Source: an uncultured Roseibium sp. (GTDB taxonomy: Bacteria; Pseudomonadota; Alphaproteobacteria; Rhizobiales; Stappiaceae). Taken from it: DNA of 64,000 bases. A program made the position numbers and the translations under genes. This document shows positions 1-11,136 of the stretch, piece after piece (within the stretch, counting starts at the first letter, position 1; the number at the start of each line of letters is the position of its first letter). The DNA lies in NCBI RefSeq assembly GCF_947496995.1, contig NZ_CANMFD010000001.1, positions 430,692 through 494,691 on the forward strand. Direction: 5' to 3'. The notes below the pieces were generated by a model. That model made no database searches and was not told where the DNA came from. It was given only the letters and a program-made list of their open reading frames with translations.

Positions 1-643
1 TCATGTTGAACTGGATATCGTCAAACCGGAAGTGCTTGTAGTCGGCGCGCGCGAAAAACCCGTCGTTGATCCGGGCCTCGACCCCGCCGCCGAGCACCAG
101 TGCAAGGGCTGTTTTGGAATAGGAGGATTCCAGCATGCGCGCCGGCGGCGGTGAAAACATATCGTCTTCCGCGAGCATGGCCCGTGTTTCGTGGTCCACC
201 TGCAGGCGTCCATAGCCGACCCCGGCGGAAACATATGGCATGAACCTACCGGCATCGAAGCCGAGACGGACGGTTCCCGAACTCAGCCACTTGCCCTGCA
301 CGGAAAGATCTTTCGACGCGTCGCTGCGAAAATTGGTGACCATGCCCTCCAGATGAGCGCCCAGAACCAGCTGGTTGAACTGGTGATCGTAGCCGACCGA
401 ACCGCCGAATACCCCGGACCGCTCAAAATTGCTTTCCTTGTTCGTATTATATCTGGACTCCGCGGTGCCCGAGACGTTCAAAAACGCACCGCCGGCAAAA
501 AGAACGCCGCTGAAGCCGGACCAGTCGGAACGCTCCAGGCGAAGATGTTCCACAGTGCCGAAGGTGGCGACAGGCACATCCGCTGCCAAAGCGGAAGCAG
601 TAGAACCAAGAAGAAACAACCCGAAAACAGTTGCGATGCGCAT
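1..643 (-). CDS. Outer-membrane beta-barrel protein (3' end missing)
   Basis: The reading frame starts at an ATG at 643 and is still open at the window edge, so 214 residues are visible. Residues 1-20 form a Sec signal peptide (MRIATVFGLFLLG..., cleavage predicted after ALA). The remainder alternates hydrophobic and polar residues with many Gly and aromatic residues, for example GVFGGSVGYDHQF, MPYVSAGVGYGRL and GGGVEARINDGFFARADYKH. This is the pattern of the 8-stranded OmpA-like/Omp25-type porin fold common in Rhizobiales. The terminal phrase ADYKHFRFDDIQF resembles the closing strands of that family. It is likely a structural or adhesion outer-membrane protein. No ligand can be inferred. 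Confidence 0.75.
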   Translation of the reverse strand, partial: MRIATVFGLFLLGSTASALAADVPVATFGTVEHLRLERSDWSGFSGVLFAGGAFLNVSGTAESRYNTNKESNFERSGVFGGSVGYDHQFNQLVLGAHLEGMVTNFRSDASKDLSVQGKWLSSGTVRLGFDAGRFMPYVSAGVGYGRLQVDHETRAMLAEDDMFSPPPARMLESSYSKTALALVLGGGVEARINDGFFARADYKHFRFDDIQFNM

Positions 644-721
644 TTGTAAACCCCCACGAAAGCTCAGCCTGAGTCTTTCATATCGCGAAAAGGGTCAATG
701 CTTCGTTAAGGTTAACAGTCT

Positions 722-2611
<1,890 letters not shown>

Positions 2612-2747
2612 GGGGCAGCGGGTTCCTTTGAGTTTCCCGAACCATGTCTTATTCGCGCCAGAAGGGCAATCTGCGCCTGTGGATGACCCCGGTCTTTGCC
2701 AGGAAAAACTTTTCCTTTGCCAGGGAAAACTTTTCTGGCAATCGCTT

Positions 2748-3641
2748 CTAGAATTCCGCGTCCGGATCGTTGGCCAGGGTCTCGGCGCAATGGATGCGCA
2801 TCTGCTCCGTCAGCTCGCCAAGGTCGCCCTGCAGCCGTTCCGGCCGGATGGGTTTGCCGAAATGCACGTTGAACTTGGCGTTTTTCTTGTTGAGCAGCTC
2901 ATTGAAGACCGTCATGTCGCGCAATTCGGTCGACACCCTGGCGAGGAAATAAAAAAGCCCGGAATTACGCCCGCCCATATGCATCGGGATGATCGGCGCC
3001 TTGTTCTTGCGGGCGAGTGCAAGGGCGGAACTCATCCACGGGCGTTCGGTCAGTTTGCCGCCATGCCAGTAGGCAAGCCGCCCGGAAGGAAACAGCACCA
3101 CCACCCGCTCCTTGCTGAAGGCGGAAGATGCGATCTTCAGTGTTTCCTTGGATTTTTCCCGGCTCTTGAAATCCGCTCGCCATTCGACAGGAATGATCAT
3201 CTCGGCAAGGCGCGGGTTGATGCGGATGGCGTCGCGATTGGCGAAGATCGCCAGATCGTCGCGCCGGGCCTTGATCGCGTCATAAAGAACGATGCCGTCG
3301 GCGATGCCGGTCGGATGGTTGGACACCAGCACGACGGGGCCTTCGCTCGGCACGCGCTCAAGTCCGAGCGTCGTGACGTCCAGCTTCAAAAGATCGCTCA
3401 GATGGGAAAAAACGTCGAGCGCGTTCATCGGGGCAATCGTGTCGGCCATCTTGACCGCGGACTTGTAGCGCAGGAAATTATGCGCGAAGGGTCTGATGAA
3501 CGGCCACCACGGGCTCGCCATCACCAGTTTTCCGCGCTCCGCGATCAGAGTATCGACGATATGTTGCTCGGCAAGTTGCCGCTGGGCAGCAGATTGGGGG
3601 CGTGCCGACGGAGCATCCGTCGTCTGATCTGTCGTCCGCAC
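2748..3641 (-). CDS. PlsC-like lysophospholipid/glycerol acyltransferase
   Basis: A 297-residue protein of the LPLAT/PlsC superfamily, expected to move an acyl chain onto a lysophospholipid or related acceptor at the inner membrane. The acyltransferase block begins at [14 protein letters not shown], residues 103-116. The catalytic pair reads H109 and D115, an H-x5-D spacing rather than the common H-x4-D, as in acyltransferases carrying NHP-x-G-x-x-DG motifs. A second block ([12 protein letters not shown]) fits the substrate-binding segment, and [12 protein letters not shown] follows. No signal peptide is evident. Acceptor specificity (phosphatidate, ornithine lipid or other) cannot be told from sequence. 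The start is the first in-frame ATG. Confidence 0.8.
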   Translation of the reverse strand: MRTTDQTTDAPSARPQSAAQRQLAEQHIVDTLIAERGKLVMASPWWPFIRPFAHNFLRYKSAVKMADTIAPMNALDVFSHLSDLLKLDVTTLGLERVPSEGPVVLVSNHPTGIADGIVLYDAIKARRDDLAIFANRDAIRINPRLAEMIIPVEWRADFKSREKSKETLKIASSAFSKERVVVLFPSGRLAYWHGGKLTERPWMSSALALARKNKAPIIPMHMGGRNSGLFYFLARVSTELRDMTVFNELLNKKNAKFNVHFGKPIRPERLQGDLGELTEQMRIHCAETLANDPDAEF

Positions 3642-3760
3642 AATGCACCTCTGCCTACCGAAAAACCACTTTACTCTTTTGCATCGTTAACGAAATCGGT
3701 TCACTGGTGCAAATGCTGCTTGGACTATTTTTCTGGTTTCGCCATGCCCCGGAGGGCCCG

Positions 3761-4138
3761 TCAGCTCCACAAGGAACTGGTGAACAGCGCCACGATGGTG
3801 AAGAAAGATGCCGCCCAGGCGAGAGAACGCGGGTTGGCCCGTCCGGCCCAGTAACAGGCGATATAGATGAGCCTGAGCGCAACGAACAGGACGGCAAGAC
3901 GGTCTATCCAGCCCGGGTCTGCACCCTGGCTCATGGCAACGAAAACAGCGACGGCGAAAAACGGGAAAGCTTCAAATCCGTTTGCCTGCGCACCTTGCGC
4001 CCGCGCCCGGAACCCCTGGCGCCAATAGTCCTGGTCTCTCGGATTGGCATTGTCGTAATCCTTGCTCAGCTTGGCTGGAAACACGGACAGAACGGGCAGG
4101 ATTGCGGCAATCAGCACACACCACAAGGCGATCGGCAT
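3761..4138 (-). CDS. MAPEG family integral membrane protein
   Basis: A 125-residue hydrophobic protein with about four transmembrane helices: residues 3-20, about 55-72, about 80-97 and 105-124. The segment ARAQGAQANGFEAFPFFAVAVF contains the ...AxxNxxEx(F/L)P signature of the MAPEG family (membrane-associated proteins in eicosanoid and glutathione metabolism). Bacterial members are usually annotated only by family, and a glutathione-linked detoxification role is possible but unproven. The size matches the family. It lies 120 bp downstream of the acyltransferase start on the same strand, so the two may be co-transcribed. Confidence 0.85.
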   Translation of the reverse strand: MPIALWCVLIAAILPVLSVFPAKLSKDYDNANPRDQDYWRQGFRARAQGAQANGFEAFPFFAVAVFVAMSQGADPGWIDRLAVLFVALRLIYIACYWAGRANPRSLAWAASFFTIVALFTSSLWS

Positions 4139-4335
4139 GAATTCTTTCCTCAGTCTGGACGGCCGGCGAAATGGACCTGCGAGTGATATATCCTGACAGA
4201 GATCAGGGTTGAAGTCCCCATATGTAAAGGCAGGGAAAGCGCCGCAAGCGTATCGTCCGGATGCGCCAGGAGCATTTCCTCACTATATGGGCGGAGTTAT
4301 TTGGGCACAGATCTGCACCCAGACCCGGAATGAGG

Positions 4336-4387
4336 GTCGAAAAAGCCGGTTCCATGGGACAAAATCCCGGGGTTTTGGATTTTCGAC
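4336..4387. repeat. Nested inverted repeat upstream of the lipoprotein gene
   Basis: The 306-bp gap between the divergent MAPEG and lipoprotein genes contains a nested dyad. The inner dyad is an 18-bp near-palindrome at 4360-4377 (CAAAATCCCGGGGTTTTG). The outer arms are GTCGAAAA (4336-4343) and TTTTCGAC (4380-4387). The structure ends about 57 bp before the lipoprotein start. It could be a regulator-binding dyad or an mRNA hairpin in the leader. It lacks a T-run in the right place for a terminator of either gene. Nothing else was recognised in the gap. Confidence 0.5.
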
Positions 4388-4444
4388 AAATTCTGGGCTA
4401 AGGATGCATTCATTATGGACCGAAAGGTGAGGGACTGATTCGTC

Positions 4445-4972
4445 ATGATGCGCGCGGGAAAACTTGTTTTGGTCTTGGGACTGGTTGTCCTGGCCGCCGG
4501 ATGCCAGCGGTTCTCCGGAGGACGGAATTACGCAGCGCCGTTGCCCGCGACCCCGACCACGCCGGTTGGTGCCGGAACTCTGGCCCCGCTCGATCCCAAT
4601 GCGCCGCAGGTCGGCACCGCCGGACTGGATCCGGCAGCGGCCCCGGCGGATCTTGCCAGCAACCCTGTTGCCGCGCCGTCCGGCGCCCAGGATATTGGCA
4701 GGACTGATCTACTTGGCGGATGGGAGCTGTCCTCCGCGGGCGAAAATTGCAAGGCCTTCATGACCCTGACGACATGGTCCGGCGGCTACCGTGCAAATAC
4801 CAGAGGTTGCGCTTCTCCGGGTCTGACAGGCATTGCCGCCTGGGACCTGAACGGCAACCAGGTGGTCTTGAAGGACGGTACCGGAGTGATCGTCGCGCAG
4901 CTCTATTCCAGCGCTCCCGGGCGGTTCGACGGCCAGACTTCCACCGGATCGCCGATCTCCCTCTACCGTTAA
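4445..4972 (+). CDS. Lipoprotein with AprI/Inh-type metalloprotease inhibitor domain
   Basis: A 175-residue exported lipoprotein. Residues 1-20 are a lipoprotein signal ending in the lipobox LAAGC with acylated Cys20. A Pro/Ala/Gly-rich linker runs to about residue 85. The C-terminal ~90 residues (LGGWELSSAGENCKAFMTL ... GCASPGLTGIAAWDLNGNQVVLKD ... GRFDGQTSTGSPISLYR) match the small beta-barrel AprI/Inh inhibitor fold, with the paired cysteines that form its disulfide. Family members protect the periplasm from serralysin-type zinc proteases. No serralysin or type I secretion genes are in this window, so the target protease is unknown. A second ATG immediately follows the first, and either could be used. 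Confidence 0.8.
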   Translation: MMRAGKLVLVLGLVVLAAGCQRFSGGRNYAAPLPATPTTPVGAGTLAPLDPNAPQVGTAGLDPAAAPADLASNPVAAPSGAQDIGRTDLLGGWELSSAGENCKAFMTLTTWSGGYRANTRGCASPGLTGIAAWDLNGNQVVLKDGTGVIVAQLYSSAPGRFDGQTSTGSPISLYR

Positions 4973-5048
4973 CAAGCATCGGTATTTTTTACTGGACAAT
5001 GCTCGCTATGGGTGTACATTTTGCTCAGCTATCGGAAAGGCTGTGCAA

Positions 5049-5828
5049 ATGTCGAAATATGAACCGTTGCGGGAACATCTGGCGCGTCTGGAGGATGTGG
5101 TCTGGGCTGCGAAGCTGAATGAGGTCGAACAGATTATCGGCACTTCGCTTCCCAAGAGCGCCCGGGAACATCGTACATGGTGGGCCAATTCCGGTGGCAG
5201 TCTGGTTCATCAGAATGCCTGGCTCGACGCCGGCTGGCGGGTAGAGCGCACGGACCTGATGCGCGACGTGATCGTCTTCCGGCGCCTCAGGATTGGCGGC
5301 ACGGTGATCGCCGGCCAATCGTCCCGGTCGGATCAGGGCGTGAGAAATCCCCAGCGCCTTGCGGAAAAACGCCTGGCGAAGGAACTGGCGGCGCTGCGGC
5401 AACCGACCACCGTGACGCTTCGCTCCGAATGGGTTACGCTCGGCGACGTCCAAAGAACGCCGTGTTCGAGCGCTGCCATTCCCTCGGACGCCGGTGTGCT
5501 GCGGTTCGCAGCCATGAACGGCGATGACGTCGTCACGGCCCTTGTCGCAGCCGGCTCCGTCCAGCAAGTCTACCGGAGCCTGCGCCTGCGTACCACGGGC
5601 AAGGAAAACGGTGACGATAGCGGCTTCGGTGCCGCGCTTCTGGAAAAAGCCGGCTTCGACCCCAAGGCGCCGATCGAATGCGACGTCGTCAAACCCGGCA
5701 ACGCCTGGCTCCTGACAGACGGCCGCGGCCGCAAGGCCAACCTGGACGACACGGATGAACGCCACCTCGTCGCCCAACTGCTCTACATCCAGGAACTGCA
5801 GAACGGCCGCAAATCGGTGCTGATGTAG
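5049..5828 (+). CDS. DUF7662-like N-terminal domain protein of unknown function
   Basis: A 259-residue soluble protein with no signal peptide or membrane segment. The ATG at 5049 is preferred over an in-frame GTG at 5043 because a GGAAAGG Shine-Dalgarno ends about 8 nt before it. Residues 3-75 (KYEPLREHL ... LPKSAREHRTWWANSG ... NAWLDAGWRV) carry the KY-PL, WWAN and AWLxAGW signposts of the small domain I recall as DUF7662. The C-terminal ~170 residues are not recognised. They include an acidic-basic stretch TTGKENGDDSGFG and end in LLYIQELQNGRKSVLM. A nucleic-acid role is conceivable, but nothing here proves it. Confidence 0.6.
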   Translation: MSKYEPLREHLARLEDVVWAAKLNEVEQIIGTSLPKSAREHRTWWANSGGSLVHQNAWLDAGWRVERTDLMRDVIVFRRLRIGGTVIAGQSSRSDQGVRNPQRLAEKRLAKELAALRQPTTVTLRSEWVTLGDVQRTPCSSAAIPSDAGVLRFAAMNGDDVVTALVAAGSVQQVYRSLRLRTTGKENGDDSGFGAALLEKAGFDPKAPIECDVVKPGNAWLLTDGRGRKANLDDTDERHLVAQLLYIQELQNGRKSVLM

Positions 5829-5932
5829 CGCTGGGTGATGCTCCAGGAGGATGTATCTGGGGGAGTGCCCGGCTGCGCCAGCAATTGAGTGAGCCGGTGT
5901 GTTATACGTCTCAGACAGCTCGTAAACATTCA

Positions 5933-6204
5933 GCTCTGTTGAGCAAAGAGAGAGGCTGAGCGCTTCCCACAGGGGCGTCATTCCGGACAAGTGAGACGCA
6001 AGTCGAACGCAGATCCGGAACCCAGCGCATCAGCGCGAGCGTGAGCGAGCACAAGTTTTATTCATTCATCGCTTTGGAATAAGGCCGCGCCTGCGGCGCG
6101 AATGATGCGCCGGGTTCCGGGTCGTCGCGCAGCTTTTGCTGCACTTGCCCGGAATGACGTCCGTGAGTGAAGCGCTCAGTTTCTTCATTCGCTCAACAGA
6201 GCTC
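5933..6204. repeat. Large imperfect palindrome (interspersed-repeat-like element)
   Basis: Two arms of about 100 bp face each other inside the 610-bp gap before zapE. The outer ends are AGCTCTGTTGAGC (5933-5945) and its complement GCTCAACAGAGCT (6192-6204). Moving inward, CTGAGCGCTT, GTCATTCCGG and CCGGAACCC all recur inverted at matching positions around a centre near 6070. The inner part carries GC-rich mini-hairpins (GCCGCGCCTGCGGCG). No protein is encoded. The architecture fits a non-autonomous or intergenic palindromic repeat of the kind common in alphaproteobacterial genomes, and the RNA would fold into one long hairpin. The flanks (5829-5932 and 6205-6438) show nothing recognisable. 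Confidence 0.7.
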
Positions 6205-6438
6205 GTGATTGAGTTGAAAGATTTGTCAGCAGCTCGAGGCGTCTCCCCGAGGTCCTCATGCCTGTGCAGGCATCCACCGCATAATCTGTCGCCCGCCTGA
6301 ACACCTTGCTTTTCAATCGGTTAAAACCGCTGCGTCTGCCTTGGAGAAGTGCGTAAGACCATATCATGGCTTGCATCTGCGGCGTTTTGACCTTATTCCG
6401 CCGTGCAACTGGATTAACTCGCGACCCCATGAGTTCTC

Positions 6439-7620
6439 ATGGAGGGAGTATCGCTGTTGAAGATGGAACTGCCGGTCAACCGCGCGATGAGCGCCCGCTA
6501 CGACGCGCTGATCGCATCCGGCGAGATTTCGGAAGACCCTGTCCAGCGGCAGGCGGTTCGCCAGCTCGACCTCCTCAATACCCGTCTTGCGGAAACCCGG
6601 CTCGCGTCGAAGAAGAGTTCGCTTGGCTGGCTGTTCGCCAACAAGAAGAACCAGCTCTGGTCCGCAGTGCAGGGGCTTTACATGTGGGGTGGCGTCGGAC
6701 GCGGCAAAACCATGCTGATGGATCTCTTTTACGAGGTCACGGTGATCCGCCGCAAACGCCGGGTGCATTTTCACGAATTCATGAGCGACGTGCACGAACG
6801 CATTCATGCCCACCGCCAGGCGCACAAGCGCGGTGAGGTAAAGGGTGACGATCCGATCCCGCCGGTTGCCGAGCAGATCGCCGAGGAAACCCGGCTGCTG
6901 CTCTTCGACGAGTTTTCCGTCACCGACATTGCCGATGCCATGATCCTGGGCCGCCTGTTCACCCAGCTGTTCGAGAAGGGCGTGATCGTGGTGGCGACAT
7001 CGAATGTCGAGCCGACGAATCTTTACAAGGACGGGCTCAACCGCCAGCTGTTTGTGCCTTTCATCAAGATGCTGACCTCCAGGGTCGAGATCCTTCATCT
7101 GGATTCGCCGACCGACTACCGGCTGGAGAAGCTTGCCGGTGCTCCGGTCTATATCACTCCCCTCGGCGAGACGGCCGATGCGCGGATGGACGAGATCTGG
7201 ACGAAGCTTACCCACGGAATGAAGCCGCATACCGCGGAACTGGAGAACAAGGGGCGCAGGATTGCCGTTCCCTGCGTGGCCGCCGGCGCGGCGCGGTTCA
7301 CCTTTGATGACCTGTGCATGCAGCCGCTGGGCGCGAGCGACTATCTGCGCATCGTCCATGCCTTCAGCACCGTGTTCCTGGACAACGTGCCGGTCCTGTC
7401 GAAAGCCCGGCGCAATGAAGCCAAGCGATTTATCATCCTGATAGACACCTTCTACGACAATGGCATCAAGCTGATCGTCTCGGCGGAAGCGGAGCCCCAG
7501 AATCTCTACACCTCGGAGGACGGAACCGAAGCGTTCGAATTCGACAGGACGGCGTCCCGGTTGATCGAAATGCGGTCCGAGGCTTACCTTGCGGGAGAGA
7601 GGCCGGATACCCACGCATAG
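6439..7620 (+). CDS. zapE: Cell division protein ZapE (AFG1-like ATPase)
   Basis: A 393-residue AAA-type ATPase of the AFG1/ZapE family, which acts on the FtsZ ring at constriction in bacteria. Walker A is GGVGRGKTM near residues 84-92. Walker B is LLLFDEFSVTDIADAMIL. The sensor-1 region VVATSNVEPTNLYKDGLNR is highly characteristic of the family. The start is uncertain: the ATG at 6439 has no clear upstream Shine-Dalgarno. A TTG at 6457 lies 10 nt after GGAGGG (6441-6446), so translation may begin there, six codons later. In many alphaproteobacteria this gene sits just upstream of mdh, as here. Confidence 0.93.
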   Translation: MEGVSLLKMELPVNRAMSARYDALIASGEISEDPVQRQAVRQLDLLNTRLAETRLASKKSSLGWLFANKKNQLWSAVQGLYMWGGVGRGKTMLMDLFYEVTVIRRKRRVHFHEFMSDVHERIHAHRQAHKRGEVKGDDPIPPVAEQIAEETRLLLFDEFSVTDIADAMILGRLFTQLFEKGVIVVATSNVEPTNLYKDGLNRQLFVPFIKMLTSRVEILHLDSPTDYRLEKLAGAPVYITPLGETADARMDEIWTKLTHGMKPHTAELENKGRRIAVPCVAAGAARFTFDDLCMQPLGASDYLRIVHAFSTVFLDNVPVLSKARRNEAKRFIILIDTFYDNGIKLIVSAEAEPQNLYTSEDGTEAFEFDRTASRLIEMRSEAYLAGERPDTHA

Positions 7621-7778
7621 GTATATATTCCCTATAGGGCATGTATGGGGGCGGGAAGATATGAGAATTTTTGCCGGGCAGCGCGCAATAATCTTTTGGC
7701 GAGGTTGCGCGGGCGCGGCAAAGGGAGTAGTGCCATCGTCAGTCATTGGCGGATGGCATGGAGTTCCATCTTACGTAA

Positions 7779-8756
<978 letters not shown>

Positions 8757-8779
8757 GCGGCGGTCCAATGGAATAGCGG

Positions 8780-8804
8780 CCGTTCCTTCCCCATGGAGGA
8801 ACGG
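8780..8804 (+). other. Intercistronic hairpin between mdh and sucC
   Basis: A stem CCGTTCCT (8780-8787) / AGGAACGG (8797-8804) with a 9-nt loop. There is no T-run after it, so a processing or mRNA-stability hairpin is more likely than a terminator. It could let mdh be expressed at a different level from the suc genes. Confidence 0.5.
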
Positions 8805-8827
8805 TTCTCCGACAACGGGGGAGACAC

Positions 8828-10027
8828 ATGAATATCCATGAATACCAGGCCAAGGCCGTGCTGAAGGAATTCGGCGCTCCGGTAGCCGAGGGCGTTGCGA
8901 TCTTTTCAGCTGACGAAGCGGAAGCTGCTGCCAAGAGCCTTCCGGGCCCGCTCTGGGTCGTCAAGTCCCAGATCCACGCCGGCGGCCGCGGCAAAGGCAA
9001 GTTCAAGGAACTTCCCGCCGACGCCAAGGGCGGTGTCCGCCTGGCTTTCTCTCTGGATGAAGTCAAGTCGCACGCCCGGGAAATGCTCGGCAACACGCTG
9101 GTCACCAAGCAGACCGGTGACGCGGGCAAGGTCGTCAACCGTCTTTACATCGAAGACGGCGCGGACATCGAGCGCGAGCTTTATCTCTCCATCCTCGTCG
9201 ACCGCACCGTCGGCCGCGCGGCCTTTGTCGTCTCCACCGAAGGTGGCATGGACATCGAGGCCGTTGCCGAAGAGACCCCGGAAAAGATCATCACCCTGCC
9301 GATCGATCCGGACGCCGGTGTGACCGCGGCAGACGCAGGCAAGCTCTGCGATGCGCTGGAGCTTTCCGGAGCCGCCCGCGAGGACGGCATGAAGCTCTTC
9401 CCGATCCTCTACAAGGCCTTTGTCGAAAAGGACATGAGCCTTCTGGAAGTCAACCCGCTGATCGTCATGAAGGACGGCCGCCTGCGCGTGCTCGACGCCA
9501 AGGTGTCCTTCGACGGCAACGCGCTTTTCCGGCATGACGACATCTTCGCCCTGCGCGACGAGACCGAAGAGGACGCCAAGGAGATCGAGGCGTCCAAATA
9601 CGATCTCGCCTATGTTGCTCTCGACGGCGACATCGGCTGCATGGTCAACGGCGCAGGCCTTGCCATGGCGACCATGGACATCATCAAGCTCTACGGCGCC
9701 GAGCCTGCCAACTTCCTCGATGTCGGCGGCGGTGCTTCGAAAGAGAAGGTGACGGCGGCCTTCAAGATCATCACCTCCGATCCGAAGGTGAAGGGCATCC
9801 TGGTCAACATTTTCGGCGGCATCATGCGCTGCGACGTGATCGCGGAAGGCGTTGTTGCAGCCGTCAAGGAAGTCGGCCTGCAGGTCCCTCTCGTTGTCCG
9901 CCTGGAAGGCACCAACGTGGAACTCGGCAAGAAGATCATCAACGAGAGCGGTCTCAACGTGATCGCCGCCGATGACCTCGACGACGCCGCCCAGAAAATC
10001 GTGAAAGCCGTGAAGGAGGGCGCGTAA
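8828..10027 (+). CDS. sucC: Succinate-CoA ligase (ADP-forming), beta subunit
   Basis: A 399-residue ATP-grasp subunit of succinyl-CoA synthetase, which makes ATP or GTP from succinyl-CoA with SucD. The N-terminus [19 protein letters not shown] is canonical. The nucleotide-binding part includes [17 protein letters not shown]. The C-terminal ligase part shows [11 protein letters not shown] and [13 protein letters not shown], followed by [18 protein letters not shown]. Length is standard. The stop is immediately followed by the sucD ATG with no spacer, indicating translational coupling. Confidence 0.97.
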   Translation: MNIHEYQAKAVLKEFGAPVAEGVAIFSADEAEAAAKSLPGPLWVVKSQIHAGGRGKGKFKELPADAKGGVRLAFSLDEVKSHAREMLGNTLVTKQTGDAGKVVNRLYIEDGADIERELYLSILVDRTVGRAAFVVSTEGGMDIEAVAEETPEKIITLPIDPDAGVTAADAGKLCDALELSGAAREDGMKLFPILYKAFVEKDMSLLEVNPLIVMKDGRLRVLDAKVSFDGNALFRHDDIFALRDETEEDAKEIEASKYDLAYVALDGDIGCMVNGAGLAMATMDIIKLYGAEPANFLDVGGGASKEKVTAAFKIITSDPKVKGILVNIFGGIMRCDVIAEGVVAAVKEVGLQVPLVVRLEGTNVELGKKIINESGLNVIAADDLDDAAQKIVKAVKEGA

Positions 10028-10936
10028 ATGTCCATCCTCGTCAATAAAGACACGAAAATCATCGTTCAGGGCCTCACCGGCAAGACCGGTACGTTCCATA
10101 CGGAACAGGCCCTTGAATACTACGGCACCAAGATGGTGGCCGGCGTTCATCCCAAGAAGGGCGGCGAAACCTGGTCTTCCGGTGTTGACAGCGCCGCCGA
10201 GCTGCCGATCTTCGCCACCGTCGGCGAAGCCAAGGAAGCCACCGGCGCCGATGCATCCGTGATCTACGTCCCGCCGGCAGGTGCCGGCGCGGCGATCATC
10301 GAGGCGATCGATGCGGAAGTTCCGTTCATCGTCTGCATCACCGAGGGCATCCCGGTGGCCGACATGATTAAGGTCAAGGCGAGACTGGACAAATCCAAGT
10401 CCCGCTTGCTTGGCCCGAACTGCCCGGGCATCCTGACCCCGGAAGAATGCAAGATCGGCATCATGCCGGGCTCCATCTTCAAGAAGGGCTCCGTCGGCGT
10501 TGTTTCGCGCTCCGGCACGCTGACCTACGAGGCCGTCTTCCAGACGTCCAATGCGGGTCTCGGCCAGACGACGGCCGTCGGCATCGGCGGCGATCCGGTC
10601 AAGGGCACCGAGTTCATCGACGTCCTGGAGATGTTCCTGGCCGACGACGAGACCAAGTCGATGATCATGATCGGCGAGATCGGTGGCTCTGCGGAAGAAG
10701 AAGCCGCGCAGTTCCTGATGGACGAGGCCAAGAAGGGCCGTTCGAAGCCGATGGCCGGTTTCATCGCCGGACGGACCGCACCTCCGGGCCGCACCATGGG
10801 CCATGCAGGTGCCGTGATTTCCGGCGGCAAGGGTGGTGCGGAAGACAAGATCGCGGCCATGGAAGAGGCCGGTATCAGGGTATCTCCTTCTCCTGCGAAG
10901 CTCGGCGAGACGCTTCTCGAGGTCTTGAAGGGTTGA
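10028..10936 (+). CDS. sucD: Succinate-CoA ligase (ADP-forming), alpha subunit
   Basis: A 302-residue CoA-binding and catalytic subunit. The N-terminus [28 protein letters not shown] is the canonical CoA-binding fold. [24 protein letters not shown] is the ligase signature. The phosphorylated histidine lies in [16 protein letters not shown]. It begins on the base after the sucC stop, so the two chains are made in step. Confidence 0.97.
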   Translation: MSILVNKDTKIIVQGLTGKTGTFHTEQALEYYGTKMVAGVHPKKGGETWSSGVDSAAELPIFATVGEAKEATGADASVIYVPPAGAGAAIIEAIDAEVPFIVCITEGIPVADMIKVKARLDKSKSRLLGPNCPGILTPEECKIGIMPGSIFKKGSVGVVSRSGTLTYEAVFQTSNAGLGQTTAVGIGGDPVKGTEFIDVLEMFLADDETKSMIMIGEIGGSAEEEAAQFLMDEAKKGRSKPMAGFIAGRTAPPGRTMGHAGAVISGGKGGAEDKIAAMEEAGIRVSPSPAKLGETLLEVLKG

Positions 10937-10952
10937 TATCCGGGAATTCTTT

Positions 10953-10989
10953 GCAGCAGGGGACGTAAACTGTTTACGTTTCCTGCTGC
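10953..10989 (+). other. Intercistronic hairpin between sucD and sucA
   Basis: An outer stem GCAGCAGG (10953-10960) / CCTGCTGC (10982-10989) encloses a second dyad, GTAAAC/GTTTAC. No terminating T-run follows. It probably stabilises or separates the sucCD part of the message from sucAB, or attenuates read-through. Confidence 0.5.
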
Positions 10990-11116
10990 ATGATGGAAGG
11001 ATGGGTTGTGGCGCGAATACCGTGCCGCAACTGATTTTCGAGGGGGCCGGTGTTTTTACATTGGTCTTTGTAGGGAACCGGCCGCGGGCCAATTACGGCT
11101 CGCCATAACAAAAAGG

Positions 11117-11133
11117 GCGGAGCAGCCCTCCGC
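11117..11133 (+). promoter_or_regulatory. Hairpin that would cover the sucA ribosome-binding site
   Basis: A stem GCGGAG (11117-11122) / CTCCGC (11128-11133) ends 3 nt before the sucA ATG. The only purine-rich Shine-Dalgarno candidate (GGGCGGAG) is on the 5' arm, so folding would hide it. On the opposite strand the same dyad is followed by a T-run, although no minus-strand gene ends here. Confidence 0.4.
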
Positions 11134-11136
11134 TAG

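Noticed and set aside
1..255. An 84-residue minus-strand frame at the left edge
   Set aside because: It lies in a different frame from the beta-barrel gene, which has a signal peptide and a consistent barrel pattern over 1-643.
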